A DNA stretch of 48,239 nucleotides, taken from positions 1 through 48,239 of the forward strand of contig CAYTPX010000015.1 of assembly GCA_964439955.1 (NCBI GenBank), read 5' to 3'. The position numbers and the translations under genes were made by a program. The notes beneath the pieces were generated by a model. The model ran no database searches. It saw only the letters and a program-made list of their open reading frames with translations, and was not told where the DNA came from. This stretch comes from UBA1794 sp964439955 (GTDB lineage: Bacteria; Bacteroidota; Bacteroidia; Bacteroidales; Bacteroidaceae). Positions 1 through 9,841 of this stretch are shown piece by piece. How positions within the stretch are numbered: position 1 is the first letter of the stretch; every line of letters begins with the position of its first letter.

Positions 1-35
1 TTGTTTTCCACAATCCCTTTTCCGGGAGGATGGCG

Positions 36-2603
36 TCAGAAATTCATGATTACCGCAAAGCGGATGCCGTGCTTGTTCACATCCGTGTGATCCAAGTAGC
101 TCAACCGGCGCACGTATTCGACGTGGACAAGTTTGAAAATATTGTAGATTCCGAACGAAATCTCCATATAAGGCGTGCTGCCCATGGCGTAGGCCGTAGG
201 TTCCCCGTTGCGGGTCGGGAATTGGAAGAGTTGCCCGTTCCCCTCGGCATAGGGGTTGTTGCGCGAACTGAGTCGCCCCCACATGGCATTAAAGCGTACC
301 ACTTCACGTAACTTCAAGCGCCGGACAAACGGGATGCGGCTGAGTAATTTCCCGTTCAAGTCGTAAGTCAAGAAAAGGATCGCGTATTCGTCGTTCATGA
401 ATTCCATGTTGTTCATCAAACTGAATGTCCCTTTCTGGATGATGTACGACAAATTCGTCGGCGATACCGGCAGCAAGGGAAAAGGCACCTTGTCCCATTG
501 CTTCCCGCCCCGCAAATCAATATCCAACCGGCCAAACGAAGAGAGCCAGAAGCGTTTCCATATCCCCACCTCGGTCAAGTTGAAGTTATAGTCGCTCCCG
601 AGTATCCCCTTGACGCCTACCGTATGCGAAAGCGTAATGGCGGGGGCGTCATAAGAAATGGTAAGCCGGCGCTGCTTGGTGTTGATGAATGATTCCCCCG
701 GGCAGTAGCGCAGGTAGAAAGTGGCCTGCGTGGATACCAGGTTAGGCACCCATTCGTTGCCATCCACGCGGCGGTATTGGAGTGCTCCGGCAGGCGTGTC
801 GTGGATATTGGCAAGGGTTGCCGAATAAGAAAGGCCATTGCGCAACTCGCGTTCATAGCCTACCTGGAAACGGCGCACGTAAGAACGTTGGTCCACGTCG
901 CTCGATTTGAATCCGAGGAACATGTTATCCTTGTCCGTATTGAGAAATTTGTCAGAAGGCGTCTCCAAATCATAACTCCCACTGACCCAAATGGAATGGC
1001 GCGGGTATTCGCGGGGTAAATAATCTTTCTTTTTAAATGTATACTCCAGCTTCAGGCTTCCTTTGCTCCGATGGTCCGCAAAGCCATAGGCATAATATCC
1101 TTTGAGGAAGAAGTGTGGGAAAAGGTTGGCCGTAGTCTGTGCGCTCAAGCGGGTACGGAAACCTTCAATGGAGTTATAGCCCACCATCGTATTGACTGGG
1201 CCTATGTCTACCTTGCTGGGATGGTCTTTTGAACCGGTTTCCACAAAGTTCTCGATCAATGCCCTTGAAGTGAACAGGATATACTTGAAACCCGGGATAT
1301 TTTCCAGATTTTTTACGAAAGCGTCCATCGTGGTTTCTTTTTCGGTGAGGGGGACTTCGCGTACTTCGGCCCAGAATTTCTCGTCGCGCATCATCACATT
1401 GTCCAACCGCACAGTCTCTCCCGTGCCGTCAAACTGCCGGTCGTCGATCGGGGCAAAGTCAAAATCCGAATAGCGCGTCACTTGGCGCACCTGGAGGCCC
1501 GGGATGGATTTAATGGCATACAACTCGACAAGCATATCGTTTCGTGCCAAGGACCAAGAGCCTGTGGATAATCTGTCGAAGTCCTGCGCCACTTGCAAGT
1601 TGCTTACGAAGTTTACGTTCGTGTGGTAAGGCAAACGCAATTCTACCCGCTTGATTTGGTATGTACTGTCGTCCAATACGAACAAATCGCCCGTGAAACC
1701 GAAATCCTGCGGGTTGGCCGGCACGAAAGCAAGGTGTATGCAGCGGAAATTGTCTACCATGACGGTGTCTGCAATGTAGTACTGGTAGAAAGAAATGGCT
1801 TCGATGCTGGATATCGGGCTTATGAACCTTTGTTGGAGGAAGCGTATGTGGTTGTCGTAAATGTCGATGTTTGTGAAAACATCGGCTAACACCGTGTTCA
1901 AAATGTCGCCAGTCGAGAACAATTCGTTTATTCCTTCCGTATTGATGCCCTCCACAATTTCCTTGCTCTTGCGGGGTATTTTCCGATAAATCTGGGTCGA
2001 GGCCTTTTCTTGTATGGAGAAAGGTAAAATGTACTTTTCCGTCTCTGGGCATATCTCTATCTGTTTGATGAGAAAAGGCATCTTCTTAAAAATCCCTTTG
2101 TCAAGGTCTTCCTTTTTAATGTCATTGACGGAAGTCGTCATTTTCTCGTACTTTTTGTACGAATAGAACAAGTTGTCTTCCAGCCGGTGCTTCTTCTTGT
2201 GCGCAATGACTTTGCGCATCAATTCAACTGCGGGATTATCTTTACGGCTGTATTTTTGCTTTTTAGGGCGCACTATGGCCTCTTCCAGAACGAAATCGAC
2301 GGGAACCATCTGTAGAAGCAGGCTCGCGTCTTTTCCTGGCTCCACTTCTATGAGTTTCGTTTCATAGCCCAACGCTTTGACTTGCACCAAGCCGAACCTT
2401 TTGTTGGCTCTCAGGCGGAAACGCCCCAAGCTGTCAGTCAATTCTCCTTGCGCATTGCTCCCTTTGAACAGGACGGAAGCATGGGGAATGGGTTCTTTGG
2501 TTGTAGAATCGGTTAGTATTCCAGTAATATATTGCGCTTTTATTCCATAAGAAATAAGCAACAAAAGGGACAAGGAACACAAAAGTCGTAAGGAGAATTG
2601 CAT
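36..2603 (-). CDS. DUF5686 / CarboxypepD_reg-like outer-membrane protein
   Basis: An 855-residue protein starts with a signal peptide (residues 1-23, hydrophobic core ending in KAQ). A carboxypeptidase regulatory-like beta-sandwich domain follows at about 24-110, with the typical 'GILTDSTTKEPIPHASV' type opening and 'TDSLGRFRL' turn. The remaining ~700 residues match the DUF5686 family, whose long beta-rich C-terminal part is thought to form an outer-membrane barrel; the protein ends in an aromatic residue (MNF), as barrels often do. The biochemical role of DUF5686 proteins is unknown, although they are widespread in Bacteroidetes cell envelopes. A TAnnTTTG box lies about 30 bases upstream of the start codon (2630-2637), so this start and a single-gene transcript are likely. 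Family assignment is secure; function is not inferred further. Confidence 0.85.
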   Translation of the reverse strand: MQFSLRLLCSLSLLLLISYGIKAQYITGILTDSTTKEPIPHASVLFKGSNAQGELTDSLGRFRLRANKRFGLVQVKALGYETKLIEVEPGKDASLLLQMVPVDFVLEEAIVRPKKQKYSRKDNPAVELMRKVIAHKKKHRLEDNLFYSYKKYEKMTTSVNDIKKEDLDKGIFKKMPFLIKQIEICPETEKYILPFSIQEKASTQIYRKIPRKSKEIVEGINTEGINELFSTGDILNTVLADVFTNIDIYDNHIRFLQQRFISPISSIEAISFYQYYIADTVMVDNFRCIHLAFVPANPQDFGFTGDLFVLDDSTYQIKRVELRLPYHTNVNFVSNLQVAQDFDRLSTGSWSLARNDMLVELYAIKSIPGLQVRQVTRYSDFDFAPIDDRQFDGTGETVRLDNVMMRDEKFWAEVREVPLTEKETTMDAFVKNLENIPGFKYILFTSRALIENFVETGSKDHPSKVDIGPVNTMVGYNSIEGFRTRLSAQTTANLFPHFFLKGYYAYGFADHRSKGSLKLEYTFKKKDYLPREYPRHSIWVSGSYDLETPSDKFLNTDKDNMFLGFKSSDVDQRSYVRRFQVGYERELRNGLSYSATLANIHDTPAGALQYRRVDGNEWVPNLVSTQATFYLRYCPGESFINTKQRRLTISYDAPAITLSHTVGVKGILGSDYNFNLTEVGIWKRFWLSSFGRLDIDLRGGKQWDKVPFPLLPVSPTNLSYIIQKGTFSLMNNMEFMNDEYAILFLTYDLNGKLLSRIPFVRRLKLREVVRFNAMWGRLSSRNNPYAEGNGQLFQFPTRNGEPTAYAMGSTPYMEISFGIYNIFKLVHVEYVRRLSYLDHTDVNKHGIRFAVIMNF

Positions 2604-2629
2604 GTCATCTTCTCAAATAAAATGGTTGG

Positions 2630-2637
2630 CAAAGATA
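2630..2637 (-). promoter_or_regulatory. Bacteroidetes -7 promoter box for the DUF5686 gene
   Basis: CAAAGATA on the plus strand reads TATCTTTG on the minus strand, an exact TAnnTTTG match. It lies 27 bases before the ATG at 2603. No clear TTTG -33 element is visible. Confidence 0.6.
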
Positions 2638-2742
2638 CCTTGTTTCCGCCTTTTCTGCCAAGGAACGGCTCAAAGTTCGTGCCATATTTAATGTGTCTTG
2701 CGAAAATAGACCATTTTTTATGTCTTTTCCGGAAGTCAAACC

Positions 2743-3351
2743 TTAATCGGCATGGGCTTCCGGATTCCTGCTAAACCACAACTTCAACTCTTGGTAGAGC
2801 CGTTGGACAGGAAGCCCCATGACGTTGTAGAAACTTCCCTGCATGCCGCAACAACCGACATAGCCTATCCATTCCTGCACCCCGTAAGAACCTGCTTTGT
2901 CAAAGGGGCGGAATTGTTCTACATACCAAGTGATTTCATCTTCTTCCAGTTCGGAGAAGGTGACATCCGTGCAACAGGAGAAAACTTTCTGCCGTTCGCG
3001 GCTGGCCAAGCAAGCCCCGGTAAACACTTGGTGCGTACGCCCGGAAAGCATACGGAGCATGCGTATCGCATCGGGAGTGTCTTTGGGTTTTCCCAAGACT
3101 TTGCCGTCTATCCATACTATGGTGTCGGCCGTCAGCAGAAGTTCGTCTTCTTGGAGGGCATCGCGGTAGGCTTCTGCTTTTTTCCGGGCTATATACAAGG
3201 GGATATCCGCGCCGCCCAGCCCGCTCGGATACGATTCGTCGATTCCCGGGAGGATGCGTACTTCAAAAGGGATGCACAACCCTTTTAATAATTCTTTGCG
3301 GCGAGGCGAGTTGGATGCCAGCACCAATCGTGTATTCCCTAATGAGAGCAT
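2743..3351 (-). CDS. maf: Maf family nucleotide pyrophosphatase
   Basis: A 202-residue Maf/YhdE-type nucleoside triphosphate pyrophosphatase that hydrolyses non-canonical or UTP/dTTP-type nucleotides in the cytoplasm. The N-terminal signature LASNSPRRKELL and the central TADTIV motif are visible, followed by the SGRTHQVFTG stretch and the GSYGVQEW segment typical of the family. The open frame extends further upstream, but ATG 3351 is chosen because family homology begins a few residues after it and a -7 promoter box (3422-3429) sits ~70 bases upstream; a start at 3495 would lie upstream of that promoter. In many Bacteroidales maf follows kdsC in the same direction; here it diverges from the DUF2520-kdsC pair. 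Confidence 0.9.
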   Translation of the reverse strand: MLSLGNTRLVLASNSPRRKELLKGLCIPFEVRILPGIDESYPSGLGGADIPLYIARKKAEAYRDALQEDELLLTADTIVWIDGKVLGKPKDTPDAIRMLRMLSGRTHQVFTGACLASRERQKVFSCCTDVTFSELEEDEITWYVEQFRPFDKAGSYGVQEWIGYVGCCGMQGSFYNVMGLPVQRLYQELKLWFSRNPEAHAD

Positions 3352-3421
3352 GGCCAAACAGTTTTTTAAAATCTGCGAAAACAAGCGGGTTGGAAAAGCC
3401 CGTTTCCAAGCATTTCCGCTG

Positions 3422-3429
3422 CAAAGGTA
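3422..3429 (-). promoter_or_regulatory. -7 promoter box for maf
   Basis: CAAAGGTA on the plus strand reads TACCTTTG on the minus strand (TAnnTTTG). It is one half of a divergent promoter pair with the box at 3453-3460 and supports the maf start at 3351. Confidence 0.6.
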
Positions 3430-3452
3430 AAAGTTTTCCTTCAGATTCTCCC

Positions 3453-3460
3453 TATATTTG
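3453..3460 (+). promoter_or_regulatory. -7 promoter box for the DUF2520-kdsC operon
   Basis: TATATTTG matches TAnnTTTG exactly and lies 46 bases before the ATG at 3507, supporting that start over the longer open frame beginning at 3315. Confidence 0.6.
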
Positions 3461-3506
3461 CATCCGCTTCCTTTCAGGAAGCTCCCGAAAGACAACCACT
3501 TTCAGA

Positions 3507-4355
3507 ATGGAAAACGCGAATCTTCATTATTCCGTGGTGTTAGTCGGCTCTGGCCGGTTAGCCACCCATTTGGCCAAAGCCCTGCATTCCGCCGGACACG
3601 AGGTACGTCAAATCTTCGGGCATTTGCCTGGCCCGGCCACCGAACTGGCTGCGGCTATCGGAAGCCAGGCAATATTCGATCCGGGAGAAGTAGACCCCGA
3701 CGCCCAACTCTACCTGTTTGCTTGGAAAGACGACTTGCTTTCCGAAGCCATATCCTCCATATCCGCCCGCCTCCGGGCGGCGCGCCGCAATCCGGAAAAG
3801 CCGCTTCTCCTGCATACCGCGGGGAGTATCCCCATGGGCGTCTTCGCTCCTTACGCCGAATGTTACGGCGTACTCTACCCCCTGCAAACGTTCACCAAGG
3901 AACGGGCGTTGGATTTCCGCTCGATCCCCTGTTTCTTGGAAGCATCCGGCACGGTTGCCACCGGGAAACTCCGCCTATTGGCCGAAAGCCTTTCGGATAC
4001 GGTCTATTGGCTCGACTCTGCCAAGCGGCGCATGTTGCACCTGGCCGGGGTTTTTGCCTGCAATTTTCCCAACCATCTCTACGCTTTGGCCGGAGCTGTC
4101 CTGCGGAGTTCCGGAATCCCGTTTGCCGCTTTGCTGCCCCTCATCGACGAAACGGCAGCCAAGGTACACGGCTTGGACCCCCTCCTTGCACAAACCGGCC
4201 CGGCTTGCCGCAACGACACGCAGACGATGGGACGGCACACGGCCCTGATCCGGCAACTTGCAAGGGAAAAGGCCTTGCCCCTCCGGGAGGCGGAGTTGAT
4301 GGAGCGGCTTTATGTGCTACTGAGCGAAAGTATTTACAACCTACAAAAACAATAA
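3507..4355 (+). CDS. DUF2520 Rossmann-fold oxidoreductase-like protein
   Basis: A 282-residue protein with an N-terminal Rossmann dinucleotide-binding fold (VVLVGSGRLATHLAKAL, GxGxxA pattern near residues 11-23) and a C-terminal all-alpha DUF2520 domain (about 125-275), resembling ProC/6-phosphogluconate dehydrogenase-like enzymes. The dimerisation-type helix region includes HLAGVFACNFPNHLYALAG. Substrate and reaction are unknown. The start at 3507 is chosen because the Rossmann beta strand begins right after it and a promoter lies between it and any earlier ATG. kdsC follows after only 4 bases, so the two are almost certainly co-transcribed, a pairing common in Bacteroidales. Confidence 0.85.
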   Translation: MENANLHYSVVLVGSGRLATHLAKALHSAGHEVRQIFGHLPGPATELAAAIGSQAIFDPGEVDPDAQLYLFAWKDDLLSEAISSISARLRAARRNPEKPLLLHTAGSIPMGVFAPYAECYGVLYPLQTFTKERALDFRSIPCFLEASGTVATGKLRLLAESLSDTVYWLDSAKRRMLHLAGVFACNFPNHLYALAGAVLRSSGIPFAALLPLIDETAAKVHGLDPLLAQTGPACRNDTQTMGRHTALIRQLAREKALPLREAELMERLYVLLSESIYNLQKQ

Positions 4356-4359
4356 GACC

Positions 4360-4881
4360 ATGGGTATCATCAATTATGACCTTACCCGTATCCGTGCGAT
4401 GGCCTTCGATGTCGACGGAGTACTCAGCGCAAGCATCGTCCCGCTCCACCCCAACGGGGAACCAATGCGCAACGTGAACATCAAAGACGGCTATGCCATT
4501 CAGCTTGCCGCCAAGCAGGGATTCCATCTGGCCATCATCACCGGAGGCCGCACCGACGCGGTGCGCAAGCGGTTCGAAGGGCTGGGCGTCAAGGACATTG
4601 TCATGGGGTCTGCGTTGAAGGTACACGACTACCGTGACTTTTGCCGCAAGTATGCGCTTTCCGACGAAGAGGTCCTCTACATGGGCGACGATATCCCCGA
4701 CCTCCCGGTCCTGCGGCTTTGCGGCTTGCCCTGTTGTCCGGCGGATGCAGTCCCGGAGGTGAAGGAGGCATGCAGCTATATCTCGGAATACCCGGGCGGG
4801 GGCGGCTGTGGGCGCGACGTGGTGGAGCAAGTGCTCAAGGCGCATGGCTTGTGGATGACGGAAGCCGCCTTCGGTTGGTAG
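4360..4881 (+). CDS. kdsC: KdsC-like HAD phosphatase (3-deoxy-manno-octulosonate-8-phosphate phosphatase family)
   Basis: A 173-residue HAD-superfamily C0-type (YrbI) phosphatase. The catalytic motif DVDG is visible (nucleophile Asp17, acid/base Asp19), then the ITGGR motif II segment and the MGDDIPDLPVL motif III/IV segment with two acidic Mg2+ ligands. The length is that of the capless tetrameric KdsC family, which releases phosphate from KDO-8-phosphate during lipid A core biosynthesis. The C-terminal glycine-rich GGGGCGRD loop is also typical. It lies 4 bases after the DUF2520 gene and shares its promoter. A few YrbI proteins act on other sugar-acid phosphates, so the exact substrate is inferred from family. 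Confidence 0.88.
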   Translation: MGIINYDLTRIRAMAFDVDGVLSASIVPLHPNGEPMRNVNIKDGYAIQLAAKQGFHLAIITGGRTDAVRKRFEGLGVKDIVMGSALKVHDYRDFCRKYALSDEEVLYMGDDIPDLPVLRLCGLPCCPADAVPEVKEACSYISEYPGGGGCGRDVVEQVLKAHGLWMTEAAFGW

Positions 4882-4946
4882 CGTCCTTGCCTGCCCAAGA
4901 AGATGCAAGACTTCGGGAAGGAAGCGCTAGGGCTTTTTCCAAAAAA

Positions 4947-4975
4947 CATTGCGTCTTTTCCGGGAAACCCGCATG
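4947..4975 (-). repeat. Dispersed intergenic repeat, copy A
   Basis: On the minus strand this element opens with GCATGCGGGTTTCCCGG and ends with GACGCAATG. It shares the CATGC-GGG opening and the GCAAYG ending with copies at 9676-9708, 19603-19635 and 25054-25084. It lies in the convergent gap between kdsC and the regulator gene (4882-5097), where no gene is seen. Confidence 0.45.
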
Positions 4976-5097
4976 CCTTCCGCCGGATTGTAGTGGGGTT
5001 TTCCGCCCACATCCTGCCAAGGGGCTGGCGGATTGCCCCGTTCCGTGGCGGCAACCCGAAGGCGTTGCATTTCTATTTGCTGGTTAGGGTCAAGGAT

Positions 5098-8000
5098 TCA
5101 TGCCGGGGGAGTGTCCTTTGGTGCGCCTTGCTTTTTACCGTATTCCGAGGGAAGTACGCCGAAGTCTTTTTTGAAACAACTGGAGAAATATTTGGGGTCG
5201 TTGTAACCCACCGCATAGGCCAAGTCGGAGATGCGGATGGATGGGTTTTTCAGGATGATGTCTTTGGCGGCTTTCATGCGGATGTTCCGGATGAAGGCCG
5301 AGGTGTTCAGCCCCGTCAGTGTCTTCAGCTTTTTGTAGAGGGTGGACTTGGAGGTGGCCACCTCGTCGGCAAATTCCTGTTGGTCGAAGTCTGCATCATT
5401 CAAGTGTTTCTGTACGGCCTCTATACACTTGCGCAGGAAATCCTCGTCGGCATTGCTAACGTCGATGTTCCCGAACCCTTCGAAAAGTTTGTCGCGGATT
5501 TCCTTGAGCGCTTTTTCCCGGCTTTTCAGTAGGTTCGCGATGCGTGCCTGTAGGGTGGACAGGTGGAAGGGCTTCGTAATATATGCATCCGCCCCGGCTT
5601 CGTAGGCCTCGGTGCGCTCATCTTCCCCGCGTTTGGCTGTCAGCATGATGAAGGGAGTATGGTTCAGCTCCAAATCATTCTTGGCTTGTTTCAGCATCTC
5701 CATGCCATCCATGGCAGGCATCATCACGTCGGCCACCACGAGATCCACCTTGTGGGACTTCATCACTTCCAGGCCTTCCTTGCCATTATGGGCTGTAAGG
5801 ATATGGTAATCCCGCTGCAGCAGATTCCTCATCAGGATGATTAGTTCCTCGTTGTCTTCCACGAGAAGCAAGGTGTAAAGTTGGTCCTCTTTGGCTTTTC
5901 TGGGCTCCTCGCTATTCTCCATGTTGCCTTCGCCTGTTGGATTCCCGTCCTGCTGTAGAATCCGGGCTTGTCCCTTCCCGTATGGAATTTCGGCAGATGC
6001 TTCCGGGGCGGAAGGTGTCCAGCTCTTGTCTATCTCTTCTTCCTTGTAGTACCGTATGTCGATGGGCAGCGTGATGGAGAAAGTCGTGCCCTCTCCCTCC
6101 CGGCTCTCTACGGATATGCTGCCATGGTGCAGTTCCACAAGGTCCTTGGTCAGTGACAGGCCGATGCCTGTGCCATAGGTCTCGAAGTGCCGGTGCTCAC
6201 CTTCGTAGAATCGCTTGAACAGGTCGGCTTGGAGGTTCTTGGGTATTCCTTTCCCGTTATCCTTGACGGTAAGCCGGACAAAGTCTTTCTCTTCTCCCTC
6301 GCATGCTGCCAGCATCACCTGTACGTAACCCATCTCTTGGGTGTACTTCGCAGCGTTCGAGAGGAGATTATATAGGATTTTGTCCAAGGCGTCCGGGTCG
6401 AAGTATCCGATGATTTGCTCTGGCAGGCAAAGCAAGGATAGGTGTAGCTTTTTCCTGTTCATGAGAGGCTGGATACTTTCCACTTCCTTCCGGCAGAAAT
6501 CGGAAATGTTTCCTTTCGAAACACATAACTGCAAGTTGCCGGTTTCTGCTTTGCGGAATTCCAAGATTTGCTGCAACAGCCGTATCAGCCTGTTCAAGTT
6601 ATTGCGGATAATCTTGTAATCTGAACCCGTTTGCGGGCATTTTGCCTCTAATTCGCTGATCGTGGCTGAGATTACGGTGAGGGGAGTCATTAGGTCGTGT
6701 GTGATATTCGTGAAGAATTGCAGTTTCTTGTGGTTCAGTTCCTCAATCTTCTCTTTGGACAGATAAGCCATCTGAAGTTCTCTCCGATGCGCCTCGCGCA
6801 ACTTCAGGTGGTGTACCATATAGTAAATGGCAGCGGCCAAGAGCAACGCATACAGCAGGATGGCCCACCACCGCAAGGGCAGGGGCGGGAGAACCTTTAT
6901 GGAGAGCGGTTGCGGCATCTCCTGCCAAGTCCCGTTGATGTCGGAAGCCTTCAGGCGGAAATGGTATTTACCGGGCGAAAGGTTGCTGTAGTAAGCGGAA
7001 AAGACTCCGGCCTCGGGGTAGAACCATTCATTGTCGTGCCCCTCCAGCATATAGGCAAAACGGCTTTCCCTCCGGTTTGCGTAGTTGAAATCCGAGAATT
7101 CAATGGTCAGGTTGTTCTGCGCGGGGACAAGCAGATACTCCTGCTGTAAGGGGGCAATAGGGTGGAGATGCTGTTCTTTTCCTTCTCTGGTAGCATTTCG
7201 AGGGAGACATTGGAGATTTTGATTCCGGTGATGCTGATTTCCGTGTCGCTTTTTGTCTCTTGCTGGTGGCGTCCGGAAAAGACCAAGTAGCTGTTTTGCC
7301 TCCCGAAGCATACGGTTTGTTGGAATGACCCGGATATGCCTTTCTCGAAGTATGAGTTGGATGCGTCCATGGTCGAGAAGTTGTACAAGTTCGCCAGGTC
7401 GCCGTCTGGGGTCAGCGAGAGGAGCATGACATGGGTGCGGGAAGAAATCCACAAGTTGCCATCATATCCTTCTTCGATGCTGCAGATATGTTCGTTGGGA
7501 ATTCCGAACTTTTGATTGACGCACTCAAAACCTTCCCGTTCTTCGTTGTAGAGCATCAGTCCCGTCTCCTGGGAGCAAGCCCAAATCCGTCCTTGCCTGT
7601 CCTGTAAGGTCTTGTAGACGTCTGTCATTTGGAGCTCCGTGTCGAGGGGTGTCTGGTAGCGTTTCAGTGATAGGGACCTGGGGCTGTGGATATTCCCGGA
7701 CAGGCACATGATGCCTTTGTTCTTGGTGGAAAGCCACAAAAGCCCGTCTTTGCTTTGCATGATATGCTGTATTTGTGCGCCTTCCAGTCCCTCTGTCTTG
7801 GCTTCCAAGTATGTTCCTTTTCCGTTGGTATACCTGACGCACAACCCCGCCCATGTGCCGATGAGCAGGTTCCCTTCTTGGTCTTCGTAGAACGAATACA
7901 CGCAATTGTCGGGCAGCCAGGGCGTATTGGCTTGGTCGTAATGCTTCGCGGATTTCCTGTTTGCCGCGATGTCCACGAATCCATTCCGGGTGGTCCCCAC

Positions 8001-9332
8001 AAGCATGTTCCCGCCCCTCGTTTCTTTCAGGGTGTTGATCCTTTGTATGGGCTGGTTTCCTAGGATTCCCGGGATATGGTTCATCGTGAGGGTGGTGGTA
8101 CGGTTCGTGTCGGCCATTTGGCATACGATTCCGCTACGTTCCATCCCGAACCAGACATTTCCTTCGTGGTCGTAGGTCAGGCAGTTGATGATATCCTTCA
8201 TCAGGTTCGGCTTGTCCAGCGTATGGCATACGAAGTTTTTCGGAGAGGTAGAGGCGACAGCCATTCCTACGGGTGTGGTGGATATCCAGATATTTCCGTT
8301 CCGGTCACAGAGCTTGGGCTCTGCTCCCCGGTCGAACATGTGCTGGATCGGTATCCTCCTCTCTGGCAGGCAAAACAGTTTTTCTTGCTCGTTCTCGTAG
8401 GCCAATAAGGTCAGCCCTTTCGCGGTGCCTATCCAGCTCAATCCGGTATAGGGGTCGCTGACAATGGAATAGATGTAATCGGAAAGGAGGTTCCCGTCGG
8501 TATTCTCGTTCATGAAGTTGCGGAACTGCAGGGGCTTGTCCGTATCGTGCGGGTTTTCGATCAGGTAGAGCCCCTTCCCCCAAGTCCCGACCCATATCCT
8601 TTGGTTGTGGTCTTCATGCACTACCTGTGCGGAGTTGATGTCGTTAAATTTCGGCATGGTATAGAACTCGTTTTTTTCCGGGTCGTAGCGGAAGAGCCCT
8701 TTGTCCCATGTGCCAATCCATACAAAGTGGCGGCTATCCTCGTACAGGGACTTGATGGCACAATGGGGCACTTTCGAGTTGCCGTAGATGTCGCACATCA
8801 GCACAAAGCGGTCGTTTTCCCGGTCGTATTTATAGAGTCCCCCTTCGGTCCCCACCCACAAGGTCCCGCTTTCGGTGACGAGTAAGGAGCCGACCACGTC
8901 GCTGTTGGAGAAGTCGTCGAAGTGGTACTGCGTGCAACTCCCGTCCCGTTTGTCTATCCGGTTCAACCCTTTGTCCGTCCCTACCCAGAGGATATCCCCT
9001 TCGCCCTTGATACGCGTAATCTTGTTGGACGAAAGCCTTTGCGGCCTCTGCCGGTCGTTTTTGACGATTTGCGTGTTGAACCCGTCGTAACGGTACAGCC
9101 CGAACTGGGTGCCGATCCATAGGAATCCGTTGCTGTCTTGGTAAACCGTCGTGATTTCGCTGGACGAGAATTCCAGGTTTCCCTTCAAGTAGTGTATCTC
9201 CATGTCTGGTAGGTCGGCATTCCTCTGCATTGTGCCGCCACTTTCGGCGCGGGTGCTGGCGGAGGGGAAGAAAAGTCCAGCCAAGTATGGGAGCAGATAA
9301 AAAAGAGATTGGGTGTATCTTGTCCTTTTCAT
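5098..9332 (-). CDS. Hybrid two-component system regulator, split by a one-base frameshift
   Basis: Read as one gene it would encode about 1411 residues, normal for Bacteroides HTCS proteins. Order: signal/anchor segment (1-25), a two-blade set of Reg_prop beta-propeller repeats (W[IV]GT..GL.R.D motifs, ~45-660), a Y_Y_Y domain (~740-820), one transmembrane helix (~822-840), HisKA with phospho-acceptor His879 (FFTNITHDLMTPLT), HATPase_c with NLLSNAAKY and GTGIGLSL boxes, a receiver domain with Asp1202 (DLVVADVMMP), and an AraC-type helix-turn-helix (~1307-1402). The 5' part is open to 7107 and the 3' part is open from 7452. Adding one base to the GGGG run at 7123-7126 joins them exactly between CLSP and AQNNLTIEF, a junction conserved in the family. 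As written, the sensor would be cut before the membrane helix. It diverges from the secreted glycan-related genes and is their likely regulator. Confidence 0.85.
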
Positions 9333-9359
9333 GCTTCTTTGCGGGGTATTATTCTGCGC

Positions 9360-9367
9360 CAAAGATA
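9360..9367 (-). promoter_or_regulatory. -7 promoter box for the hybrid two-component regulator
   Basis: CAAAGATA on the plus strand reads TATCTTTG on the minus strand (TAnnTTTG). It lies 27 bases before ATG 9332, which supports that start rather than the longer open frame to 9767. Confidence 0.6.
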
Positions 9368-9592
9368 CTGAATAATAATGGGGGCGCACACCGGGGAAGG
9401 AGGGCAGATAAGTCGAATTATAGAGCGAAAAGGCCGAAAAACAGTCTTCCCGCCTTGTAACGGCCCTCTTTCTCTTGTATGGAGTTGCCTTGGCGCGAGG
9501 AAAAAGGCGTAAAAAGGGTGGATTATTCATGCCCCTTCCAAAAATGGGGAAGAAAAAGTTTTTTCTTTTTCCGGCGATGGAATAATTTTGGT

Positions 9593-9600
9593 CGCAGTCC
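9593..9600 (+). promoter_or_regulatory. Possible -7 promoter box for the FIVAR/ricin-like protein gene
   Basis: TAATTTTG matches TAnnTTTG. It would give a leader of about 235 bases before ATG 9842, containing repeat copy B. No clear -33 element is visible. Confidence 0.4.
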
Positions 9601-9675
9601 GGAAAGGCATGGATATACGGATTTTGCCTGCTCCACCTGTTTTTTCTGGCCTGACATGCAGCGGTTTTTTCCGGG

Positions 9676-9708
9676 ACATGCAGGGCTTTTCTTAAAAACG
9701 CGCAACGC
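9676..9708 (+). repeat. Dispersed intergenic repeat, copy B (in the leader of the 9842 gene)
   Basis: A 33-base element running from ACATGCAGGGC to GCGCAACGC. Aligned without gaps to copy C (19603-19635), 28 of 33 bases agree by eye. The spacing of ACATGC to GCAACGC is the same in both. Confidence 0.55.
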
Positions 9709-9841
9709 TTTTGGAGGAAATATGCAAGTCCATCCCCGTACCCTGTTGGCCAATGGAAATCCGGCAAAGAAGGAGGGCAAGTTGCCGCTAGCTATCGGGC
9801 AGACGAAGATTATCCATCCACTTTATAAATCTTATACAACT

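Larger units (their letters stand above)
9333..9841. other. Divergent regulatory region between the regulator and the secreted-protein genes
   Basis: 509 bases without a convincing gene. It holds the minus-strand promoter at 9360-9367, a plus-strand TAnnTTTG box at 9593-9600 and the intergenic repeat copy B (9676-9708), preceded by a second short GACATGCAG copy at 9653-9661. Open frames crossing it have no recognisable domain and are not called. Confidence 0.5.

Noticed and set aside
3315..3506. N-terminal extension of the DUF2520 gene
   Set aside because: It overlaps the maf gene and its promoter region on the other strand, and the Rossmann fold starts only after ATG 3507.
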